DNA from: JAAZNV01 sp049297375
GTDB taxonomy: Bacteria; Patescibacteriota; WWE3; UBA101185; UBA10185
Direction: 5' to 3'
Length of the DNA: 12,552 nt
Assembly (NCBI GenBank): GCA_049297375.1
Contig: JBAQUF010000035.1
Location: 1 to 12,552, forward strand
The notes under the pieces are model-generated. The model saw only the letters and a program-made list of their open reading frames with translations. It was not told the DNA's origin and ran no database searches. The stretch's first letter is position 1; each line of letters begins with the position of its first letter. Shown here one piece after another: positions 7,533 through 12,552 of the stretch. A program made the translations under genes and the position numbers.

Positions 7533-7870
7533 CGGTAGCGCCGGGCGGGGAGCCCCGACCGTAGCGCGGTGAACCATTTTTTGATCCCGTTCGATGCCTG
7601 TGGAACTTCGGCCACCGCCCACCGGCTGCGAGCAAAGGGCGGCAGAACGGCGGGTCGAACCGCTCGGGAAAGCAAAGCCCCCGCCAGAAACCGTCATCCG
7701 TGCCGGTTTCTGTCATGGCCTTTGCGCCTTCGCTTGCCATCTAAGCCCGGCTTAGATGATCATCGACCCGCCGCCGCCCTTTGCTCTTGGGCTCACGCCG
7801 CCACTCAACTTCGTTCGAGTGGACCCGGTGGGCTGGGTCGTGGTCGGTCGCGGCTCTGGTGGCCTGGCGC
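7533..7870 (-). ncRNA. Structured element B: inverted, covarying copy of element A
   Basis: Read on the minus strand this repeats element A's plan: P1 7825-7832/7618-7625 (8 bp), 6-bp hairpin 7817-7822/7801-7806, GGC-GTGA-GCC hairpin 7790-7799, long stem of 14 bp (7773-7786/7630-7643) plus 10 bp (7763-7772/7649-7658), 9-bp hairpin 7738-7746/7750-7758, and hairpin 7704-7712/7685-7693. Bases differ from A mostly in pairs, as in the long stem, P1 and the 6-bp hairpin. Single-stranded AAGCGAA and GGCGCAAA, the GTGA loop, and GGATG in the last hairpin loop are kept. The 3' end touches the integrase stop codon. Open frames crossing it are considered spurious. Family unknown; no promoter seen. Confidence 0.65.
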
Positions 7871-8026
7871 GGGCGCCGTGGAAGAACCAAAAGCCCGGAG
7901 GAATTTATCAAGGTCGCGTTCGTGTTCGAAGCCTTTGTTATTGATTGCAAGGCTCAGGAGGCGGGGAAACCGGCTCATGTTTTCCCCGCCCCCTGAAACC
8001 CCTCACCCCTTCCTGCTCTCAAAGAT
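7870..8026 (-). repeat. Hairpin block upstream of element B, recurring at 11165-11290
   Basis: On the minus strand a perfect 10-bp stem, GGCGGGGAAA with TTTCCCCGCC (plus-strand arms 7960-7969 and 7981-7990), has an 11-base loop. It is followed by CTGAGCCTTGC and a small AGCCTT/AAGGCT hairpin. The same layout, with a compensating pair change in the stem, is found on the plus strand at 11165-11290. The block lies immediately 5' of element B and may be its 5' domain, although element A lacks it. Confidence 0.55.
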
Positions 8027-8218
8027 CCTTTACCACGGCAGCTAAATGAAAAATGTACCTTGTACCCCGCGATGCTTCCGGAACATCCATCTGATGAGAC
8101 TTTCCCGTGATGAGCGAAAAGCCTTTCCTTCTTTTCTTTAGTCGCCTTTTCCGGTAAACTGTTCAACGTCGGAATCAGAATGAGAGCCAAATTTCAGAGA
8201 AAGGAGAACTGTTAAAGC
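8027..8218. other. Intergenic stretch without a gene
   Basis: Nothing recognisable was found here beyond the likely ribosome binding site AAAGGAG (about 8200-8206), some 12 bases before the GTG at 8219. No convincing promoter or terminator was seen. Confidence 0.4.
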
Positions 8219-8980
8219 GTGAAATTCAAGCATCACAACTGGCTTTTCGGGTTTTTTATTCTCCTGCTCCTGATTCCGTCTTGGGTTTCCGCTTACTTTT
8301 CCGAAAACTCGCGTCAAGGGTCTGCGGCAATTTCCGCCGAAATGCACCCGGAATCGACCACACGGAAACCAGGAACACTACTGGGTTTCGAGCTTCGTTT
8401 ACTGGAATTTTGCGTCCGAACCGGAATAATCTACAGCGACCCGTATGGATTATTTAAAAAACTTGTCTTAAATATAATACATCATAGGTATGAACCTGCT
8501 TTTAAAGGAAACCAATGGCTTATGAAGGCGTTTGGATTTTTGAAGGATCCGTGTGCTGGAGCTGATTTTGGTATTGAGGATGCATATGAGATGTACAGCA
8601 ACGATAAAGAGCTTGGTCTTAAACGAGGCTTGGGTTTCGGTTTTTCTCAGCCAACAAAAGATGTATTCAATAGGTTATCAAGAATTGATACTCCAGATAA
8701 GCTATTTGCTAACGTTATTGTTTCTGGTAAAGCATATATTAATGGCAACCCTGGAGTAACAATTGGTCGCCAGTCTATAGTTGATGCAGAAATTGCCTCT
8801 CCACTTGTACTTGATGTTGCTCATGAAGCTGCACATCAGATTCTTGATAAGCCTAGTTTTATTTCGCAAGGGACTTATCACAGCAAGGATCTCAATTCAA
8901 TCATGTGGTGGCAAGAGAATGATGCCACCACATTTACACGCGAGGAAAAAGCCCTAATATTGGATGGATTAAATCAGTAG
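8219..8980 (+). CDS. Orphan Rhs-type toxin cassette with its own signal peptide and HExxH domain
   Basis: This 253-residue protein starts at GTG 8219. It opens with a signal peptide (MKFKHHN, hydrophobic FFILLLLIP, likely cleavage after VSA). Residues 73-78 read SDPYGL, preceded by GIIY. This matches the IIYTDPFGL end of the Rhs core in the first gene, and the underlying bases are also alike. Directly after this motif the DNA turns AT-rich, as at the true Rhs core/tip junction. The domain ends with AHEAAHQILDK (HExxH at H202-H206), then a later His and NSIMWW...FTREEKALI. That arrangement recalls zinc metallopeptidases with a downstream SIM methionine turn. The gene therefore looks like a displaced Rhs toxin tip that gained an export signal. 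The SUMF1-like gene follows 2 bp later. Peptidase activity is inferred, and the family is not recognised. Confidence 0.75.
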   Translation: MKFKHHNWLFGFFILLLLIPSWVSAYFSENSRQGSAAISAEMHPESTTRKPGTLLGFELRLLEFCVRTGIIYSDPYGLFKKLVLNIIHHRYEPAFKGNQWLMKAFGFLKDPCAGADFGIEDAYEMYSNDKELGLKRGLGFGFSQPTKDVFNRLSRIDTPDKLFANVIVSGKAYINGNPGVTIGRQSIVDAEIASPLVLDVAHEAAHQILDKPSFISQGTYHSKDLNSIMWWQENDATTFTREEKALILDGLNQ

Positions 8981-8982
8981 GA

Positions 8983-9789
8983 ATGCCTACTGGAAGCTGT
9001 AAAACATTGATAAAATACCAAATGTTGGGGTTGTTGGCGTTCATACTAATGTTGGGCAACACTTTCTGTGTTGCCCAATCGGTTGGTAATAGTTCTGTCG
9101 ATGACAAGGTTGGAAGGGGTGTTCAGGAAAGCAGTATCGTTAATTCTATTGGTATGAGCTTGAACTACGTTTCAACAGGTTCCTTCATGTTGGGTCGAGA
9201 ACGGGAAGCAACTATCAACAATGCCTTTTATTTGGGCGTATATGAGGTGACCCAGGAAGAGTATGAAAAGGTCATGGGAAGGAACCCTTCCACTTTTAAG
9301 CGGCCGGGGAAAAGCTTACCCGTAGACAATGTTTCTTACGATGACGCAGTTGAATTCTGCGGGCGATTATCTAAATTTGAGGGTTCTGTCTATCGATTGC
9401 CAAAGGAAATTGAATGGGAATATGCTTGTCGCGCAGGAACTAAAGGGGAATACTATTGGGGCGATAAGATAAATGCAGACTATTGTTGGTATGAAAGAAA
9501 TTCTTTTGGAATACCATATCATCCAGTTGGTAGGAAGAAACCTAACGATTGGGGTTTCTATGATATGATTGGAAACGTGTGGGAATGGTGTGATGATTGG
9601 TATGAAAGAAGAAGCATTTCAGAGGACAAAAATGAATTTGCCTTCAATTGGGGAAGGAAATATCGTGTTTTGCGTGGTGGGTCCAGTGGTGAACCACCAT
9701 CAACTTGCAATATACGCTTTCGTGGCCATTGGCTACCATCTGAACCTATTAGTTTGGGTGGGTTTCGAGTTATGTGTGAGCCGCATTAG
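8983..9789 (+). CDS. Exported SUMF1/FGE-fold (formylglycine-generating-enzyme-like) protein
   Basis: This 268-residue protein has a hydrophobic leader (MLGLLAFILMLGNTFCVAQS) after a short N-terminus; TTG 9007 or ATG 9022 are possible alternative starts. The rest is a SUMF1/FGE-sulfatase domain, recognisable from YEVTQEEYEKVMGRNPS, PVDNVSYDDAVEFC, YRLPKEIEWEYACRAG, GNVWEWCDDWY, YRVLRGGSS and GGFRVM. In true formylglycine-generating enzymes two cysteines follow the RGGS motif. Here only the second appears (STCNIRFRGHW), so canonical sulfatase-activating chemistry is doubtful. It lies 2 bp after a secreted toxin-like gene, in the position of an immunity protein, and shares its AT-rich composition. 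Possible roles are immunity by binding the toxin, or an accessory modifier. The last base of its stop codon is the first base of a Tn3-type terminal repeat. Confidence 0.85.
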   Translation: MPTGSCKTLIKYQMLGLLAFILMLGNTFCVAQSVGNSSVDDKVGRGVQESSIVNSIGMSLNYVSTGSFMLGREREATINNAFYLGVYEVTQEEYEKVMGRNPSTFKRPGKSLPVDNVSYDDAVEFCGRLSKFEGSVYRLPKEIEWEYACRAGTKGEYYWGDKINADYCWYERNSFGIPYHPVGRKKPNDWGFYDMIGNVWEWCDDWYERRSISEDKNEFAFNWGRKYRVLRGGSSGEPPSTCNIRFRGHWLPSEPISLGGFRVMCEPH

Positions 9790-9826
9790 GGGTTTGGGGA
9801 GCAACGGAACAGGGAAGTCAGATAAG
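9789..9826 (+). repeat. Tn3-family 38-bp terminal inverted repeat (one end)
   Basis: The 38 bp from GGGGTTTGGGGAGC to GTCAGATAAG begins with GGGG and ends with TAAG, the hallmark of Tn3-family ends. It lies just past the 3' end of a Tn3-type transposase remnant, the usual arrangement. CATTA (9784-9788) just outside would be one half of the 5-bp target duplication. The other transposon end is not in the window. Confidence 0.75.
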
Positions 9827-9828
9827 GG

Positions 9829-10155
9829 CTATTCGTCGAGAGTAAATGGATCGCGGAGAGGTCTCAATTCCCCTCTGGTCACAGATTCAGGGACAGCGAA
9901 GGAATATCGGCCCAGCATATTTATGTGGTCATGGATGAGCGGTGATAATCGTGGGACATCCTCATCTTTCACGGGATATCCCTCTTGGCGAAGCTGCATC
10001 AGAGCGGCATCCAGGTAGATAGTGTTCCACAGGATGATCATGTTGACCACCAATCCCAATGCACCCAATTGGTCTTCCTGACCTTCTCGGTATCGCTGGC
10101 GTAGTTCCCCGCGTTTAGGCATAAACCCAACAATTCTGTCACCAGATGCAAACAA
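9829..10155 (-). pseudogene. tnpA: Tn3-family transposase, C-terminal remnant
   Basis: About 95 residues are clearly the C-terminus of a Tn3-family TnpA: KRGELRQRYREGQEDQLG, then GLVVNMIILWNTIYLDAALM, LSPLIHDHINMLGRY and RGELRPLRDP. The full enzyme is around 1000 residues, so most of it is missing here. The similarity fades at about 10115-10122, where a repeat (10111-10150) begins; upstream the frame continues only to a stop near 10205. The catalytic DDE residues are not present except possibly the terminal region. This fragment and the adjacent 38-bp end show a past Tn3 insertion that was later truncated or rearranged. Confidence 0.85.
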
Positions 10156-10406
10156 CCAGGAAAAGCGTTTGTTGAAGCCAGTTTCAGAGGTCGATAAAAA
10201 TGTGATGGGTCAATTTGACCTTAGTTAAAATGATACAATGGTGGATCTGCTCTGCGAAAGGTTTTCCTGTCATTGAAACTTGTGGAGTTCAATTGATACG
10301 CATCTAACAGAAGAAAATGAATGAATTCACTGTAAATAGCTCGTAGACTGCGTTTTGTGACATTGCCAAGAATTGTTTGCATCTGGTGACAGAATTGTTG
10401 GGTTTA
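10122..10406. repeat. Perfect 34-bp inverted repeats around 217 bp
   Basis: The 34 bases at 10122-10155 are exactly the reverse complement of 10373-10406 (the right copy begins TTGTTTGCATCTGGTGACAG). The 217-bp interior is AT-rich and holds no recognisable gene; it contains a short palindrome GGTCAATTTGACC near 10208-10220. The left arm lies at the break point of the Tn3 transposase remnant. Function unknown: a small non-autonomous element or a rearrangement scar. Confidence 0.7.
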
Positions 10407-10444
10407 CCCCAAGGATAGAAAAAAGCCTCGGCGAAATGGTTTTT
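10156..10444. other. Intergenic stretch, no gene
   Basis: No supported coding sequence was found. It holds the interior and right arm of the 34-bp inverted repeat pair, then about 40 bp leading into the ACCAAA dyads. Short open frames reading out of the repeat have no recognisable product. Confidence 0.5.
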
Positions 10445-10469
10445 CCCATACCAAACCCTTTGGTATGGG
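10445..10469. promoter_or_regulatory. Operator-like dyad 1 upstream of the HTH gene
   Basis: CCCATACCAAA and TTTGGTATGGG are perfect 11-bp arms around CCC. It is the inverted counterpart of dyad 2; 10448-10469 is an exact 22-bp reverse complement of 10502-10523. It could also act as a terminator-like hairpin. Confidence 0.65.
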
Positions 10470-10501
10470 TCCTTTATTGATCGGGCTTTGGCCGGGTTTC
10501 G

Positions 10502-10523
10502 CCCATACCAAAGGGTTTGGTAT
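10502..10523. promoter_or_regulatory. Operator-like dyad 2 upstream of the HTH gene
   Basis: ATACCAAA and TTTGGTAT (10505-10523) form perfect 8-bp arms around GGG. It lies 58 bp before the HTH gene start. The same half-site, GGGTTTGGTATG, recurs at 10573-10584 over the start codon, which suggests autoregulation by the encoded HTH protein. Confidence 0.65.
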
Positions 10524-10572
10524 CAACCATGAGCCGCGCTATGCCGATGAAGAGTCAATCTTACTTTGACGG

Positions 10573-10584
10573 GGGTTTGGTATG
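10573..10584 (+). promoter_or_regulatory. Third half-site overlapping the HTH gene start codon
   Basis: GGGTTTGGTATG repeats the right half of dyad 2, with its last three bases being the ATG of the gene at 10582. A protein bound here would cover the start codon and the G-rich ribosome binding site just before it. Confidence 0.5.
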
Positions 10585-11067
10585 AGTGGAAAATTTAGGG
10601 TCAATGAAATTGCCTCCCTCCTGGGGGTCAGTCAGACAACCATTTACAAGCGTTTCGCCGGAATGAAAGAGCGGTTAAAGCCTCATAGCCACAAGGAAAA
10701 GGGTATTCTGCTGTTCGATGATGCCGCTTTGGCAATGTTCCGAGAGGCTATCTCAACTGCCGATACTCAAGCAGTCCAGGTTTCGCCAGACAATGTCCAA
10801 GATAAACGTTTGGCAAGCATTGAATCGGCCATGCTTGCCATGGCAGGTCAAATGAAAGTCATGGTTGACGAGAACCGCGCTCTTCGGGAGGGGATGGTTC
10901 GCCTGGTCGAACGTCTCGAACCAATGCCGGCACCCAGGGCAATCGAACCACCAAAACCCGTAAGGGTCTGGGAACCTGTTCGAGTTCAACCGGTCCCGAT
11001 GCCGTGGTATGAGCGTCTTTGGTTGCAGATATTCAACCCGGAGACGTTGCGAGAATCGACTGAATGA
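10582..11067 (+). CDS. HTH / coiled-coil DNA-binding protein, probable autoregulator
   Basis: This 161-residue protein has an N-terminal helix-turn-helix (about residues 5-28, VNEIASLLGVSQTTIYKRF), followed by a short strand-like segment (GILLFDDAALAMF) as in winged or MerR-like domains. A helical, probably coiled-coil region spans about 72-113 (SIESAMLAMAGQMKVMVDEN onward). A Pro/Val-rich linker follows (about 114-141), then an aromatic tail, PWYERLWLQIFNPETLR. The start is set by GACGGGGG about 6 bases upstream. I do not recognise the family; the build resembles small plasmid or mobile-element DNA-binding proteins that oligomerise on repeated sites. The three related ACCAAA/TTTGGT sites just upstream, one over the start codon, are its probable targets. 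It could be a repressor or a partition/replication accessory protein. Confidence 0.75.
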   Translation: MSGKFRVNEIASLLGVSQTTIYKRFAGMKERLKPHSHKEKGILLFDDAALAMFREAISTADTQAVQVSPDNVQDKRLASIESAMLAMAGQMKVMVDENRALREGMVRLVERLEPMPAPRAIEPPKPVRVWEPVRVQPVPMPWYERLWLQIFNPETLRESTE

Positions 11068-11111
11068 CAATAAATTACACTTCTTTTGTGGCATTACTCC
11101 TCGGACCTTGC

Positions 11112-11142
11112 TTTAGGCCTAAACCCAACATTCCTGTCACCA
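11112..11142 (+). repeat. Third copy of the CTGTCACCAG repeat
   Basis: TTTAGGCCTAAACCCAACAT followed by TCCTGTCACCAG matches the copy at 10114-10145 at about 29 of 32 bases, in the same orientation. It begins with the palindrome TTTAGGCCTAAA. Together with the first copy it brackets the HTH gene in a unit of about 1 kb. Confidence 0.6.
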
Positions 11143-11164
11143 GCCGCCATTCGTCTCAAAGACC

Positions 11165-11290
11165 GGCCGCAGAGCAGGTTCTTTTGAGAAGGAAAGGGTG
11201 GGAGGGTTCGGGAGGAGGGGAAAACAAGAGCTGGTTTCCCCTCCGCCTGAGCCTTGCGAACGATAACAAGGGTTTTCGATCTCGATATCA
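11165..11290 (+). repeat. Hairpin block, second copy of 7870-8026 (inverted)
   Basis: A perfect 10-bp stem, GGAGGGGAAA (11214-11223) with TTTCCCCTCC (11235-11244), has the 11-base loop ACAAGAGCTGG. It is followed by CCTGAGCCTTGCGA. Compared with the copy at 7870-8026, one stem pair changes from C-G to A-T with pairing kept, and the loop and downstream motif are conserved. Element A/B-like sequence does not follow it here. Confidence 0.6.
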
Positions 11291-11505
11291 ACCTTCCGCA
11301 AGACGGGCCTGAAAGGGCTGAACCGGCTGTAAAAACATCGTAATTTTGCATCTAAAACGATTCGAGGGCAACTGGAAAATACGGTCTCTACAGGACTGCA
11401 TCAAGGCCGCTGGGGCCGTTTGAGAACGGGCGGTTCCGGGCAGGAACAGGAGAAATGAAGCATGAAGGCGCTTTCGATTCAAGTTTCCCGGAAAGGTGGC
11501 AAGCA
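11291..11505. other. Intergenic stretch before the LytTR genes
   Basis: No gene was recognised. It contains a small GAAC/GTTC dyad around 11423-11437 and the ribosome binding sites considered for the next gene: AGGA 9 bases before ATG 11455, and AAGGTGG 6 bases before ATG 11506. No clear promoter. Confidence 0.4.
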
Positions 11506-11937
11506 ATGAAACAACCCGTAAGGCTGGATGAAACCCCGATTCTACAGAAAATCCTTGATAGGTTGATGTCGATCGACCCGCCTATAAAGCGTCTGGAGGT
11601 TGAACCACCAGACCCGGCAATGGCGGTCTTTCTGCTGGAACTCAGTGATGTATGCTACATCACCACAAAAGCTGAAGCAGGGCGCGAGGAAACAGCGCTG
11701 ATTACTTCCGACGGGAAAACCTATTACACCACTCGCAGTCTGGCGGAAGTCGAGAGAAAACTCGCTGATAATCCCCATTTCCTGAAGACCAGCAAGTTTT
11801 ACATCGTGAACCTAAAGAAGATCCTTGGCATGAAGATAAACAACGCCCGGGACCTATGGTTTGAGGGGCTTGAAAAGCCACTTTTGAACGGTGTTACGGC
11901 TACCTATCTGGAAGAATTCGAGAAGCGTTTGCTGTGA
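11506..11937 (+). CDS. LytTR-domain DNA-binding protein 1
   Basis: From ATG 11506 this is a 143-residue protein; that start has AAGGTGG 6 bases upstream. An in-frame ATG at 11455, with AGGA 9 bases upstream, would add 17 residues and is a real alternative. The C-terminal two-thirds read as a LytTR DNA-binding domain: FLLELSDVCYITTKA, a short hairpin, DGKTYYTTRSLAEVERKL, then HFLKTSKFYIVNLKKILGMK, the signature near the end of the fold. There is no receiver or membrane domain, so it is a stand-alone regulator whose signal is not visible. Its stop overlaps the next gene's GTG (GTGA), so the two are translationally coupled. Target unknown. Confidence 0.8.
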   Translation: MKQPVRLDETPILQKILDRLMSIDPPIKRLEVEPPDPAMAVFLLELSDVCYITTKAEAGREETALITSDGKTYYTTRSLAEVERKLADNPHFLKTSKFYIVNLKKILGMKINNARDLWFEGLEKPLLNGVTATYLEEFEKRLL

Positions 11938-12552
11938 CGACGGCACAAGTTTCCAACCTGGTCGAACGGCTGGCGAACCAGAATCGGGTATTGTGGTCGA
12001 TTGACGGCAAGTCTTTCAGGGTGCGGGATGTCGCATATTTCCAGGCAGGCACGATGACGACCTCCGCCTATGTCGCTGGCCAGAAAGAACCCTTCGAAAT
12101 CCCCGGCAACCTTCCAGTTCTTGCCAGAAGCCTGAAAGGGTTGTTTGTACAGTGCCACCGGTCTTATCTGGTCGCGGTTGACCGGGTAACCGCGGTTTTC
12201 GAGCGGTATCCCGAGGACCCAGAAGCACCAGATGAACCGCCGCGTGACCAGGCTGATCAGACGCGAAACACGGACGATGAATGCGAATTGCAAATAACCG
12301 GTGCGACCGAGCGCGTTCCCGTCACATCAACCTTTGCCAAGGATCTAAAAAAGGCTCTGGGTATCGGAAGTCTGCATCACATGGTGCCGGAATACCCCGA
12401 CGACAAGAAGCTCCGGATGGTTGGCATCATCAATTTCGGCTGGCGAGAGTTGTACAAGCTGGACCCGAAGGATACGGCCGCAGTCGGGGCATTCAAGGCA
12501 GCCTGGCAGATCGTGAAGTTCGGCAAAGAACGGACTTTGACCTACTTTCGCA
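11934..12552 (+). CDS. LytTR-domain protein 2 (3' end beyond window)
   Basis: GTG 11934 overlaps the previous stop by 4 bases (GTGA), and the frame is open to the window end (206 codons seen). Residues about 15-145 form a second LytTR-type domain: VLWSIDGKSFRVRDVAYFQA, PGNLPVLARSLKG, FVQCHRSYLVAVDRVTAVFE, and VPVTSTFAKDLKKALGI. Unusually, an acidic, Pro-rich loop of about 25 residues (92-116) is inserted between the recognition element and the final strand. A further region starts around 155 with NFGWRELYKLDPKD; it is Trp- and Lys-rich, unrecognised, and continues past the window. Coupling with the first LytTR gene suggests the products work as a heteromeric pair, which is an inference. Confidence 0.75.
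   Translation, partial: MTTAQVSNLVERLANQNRVLWSIDGKSFRVRDVAYFQAGTMTTSAYVAGQKEPFEIPGNLPVLARSLKGLFVQCHRSYLVAVDRVTAVFERYPEDPEAPDEPPRDQADQTRNTDDECELQITGATERVPVTSTFAKDLKKALGIGSLHHMVPEYPDDKKLRMVGIINFGWRELYKLDPKDTAAVGAFKAAWQIVKFGKERTLTYFR

Noticed and set aside
7648..7665. TTCGA-type T-loop resemblance suggesting a tRNA fragment
   Set aside because: It is one arm of the long stem of element B, and no acceptor or anticodon arm could be found.
7569..8045. Open frames across element B and the adjacent hairpin block
   Set aside because: Same reasoning: they overlap in many frames, lack good ribosome binding sites, and the helices are conserved while the reading frames are not.
8983..9789. SUMF1-fold protein as a diversity-generating retroelement target
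   Set aside because: The fold is a common target, but no reverse transcriptase or template repeat is visible in the window and the C-terminus shows no obvious variable repeat.
1..12552. CRISPR array
   Set aside because: No set of regularly spaced identical short repeats was found; the repeats present are two- or three-copy and mostly inverted.

Overview
Accessory region of a Gram-negative bacterium with middling GC; I cannot name the lineage from sequence alone. The Gram-negative reading rests on an Rhs-type polymorphic toxin whose putative immunity protein is exported, a Tn3-family transposon end, and LytTR-domain regulators. GTG and TTG starts and local GC swings suggest a patchwork of acquired pieces.

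Layout. (1) 1-2051: the 3' part of an Rhs/YD-repeat gene ending in an AT-rich toxin tip with an HExxH motif, followed 11 bp later by a small exported protein in the immunity position. (2) 2097-2460: a GC-rich stretch that folds into a large nested hairpin structure (element A). (3) 2477-7531: a compact module of an XRE repressor, a divergent promoter/operator, a large CHC2-Toprim-ATPase primase, and a tyrosine recombinase overlapping it by one base. This looks like a small integrated mobile element that carries its own replication initiator. (4) 7533-7870: element B, a second copy of the element A structure on the opposite strand. A and B share helix order and lengths while many paired bases differ in a compensatory way. 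Their 3' ends both face the repressor-primase-integrase module, so they bracket it as structured inverted repeats. A separate hairpin block (7870-8026) adjoins B and recurs alone at 11165-11290. (5) 8219-9789: a second toxin-like gene with a signal peptide, a short relic of the Rhs core ending (SDPYGL) and an HExxH domain, then an exported SUMF1/FGE-fold protein 2 bp downstream. (6) 9789-10155: a Tn3-family terminal inverted repeat starting on the last base of the SUMF1 stop codon, plus the C-terminal remnant of a Tn3 transposase. (7) 10122-11142: three copies of a roughly 30-bp repeat, two of them a perfect 34-bp inverted pair, around an HTH/coiled-coil gene preceded by strong ACCAAA-N3-TTTGGT dyads. 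(8) 11506-12552: two translationally coupled LytTR-domain genes, the second running off the window.

How the parts may work together (inference): both toxin-like proteins are candidate zinc metallopeptidases and both partners are exported, which points to action in or protection of the cell envelope. The integrase module sits between the two toxin cassettes. The A/B structured element is the strongest candidate for something undescribed: five separate helices keep their shape, and four of them differ in sequence with pairing preserved.
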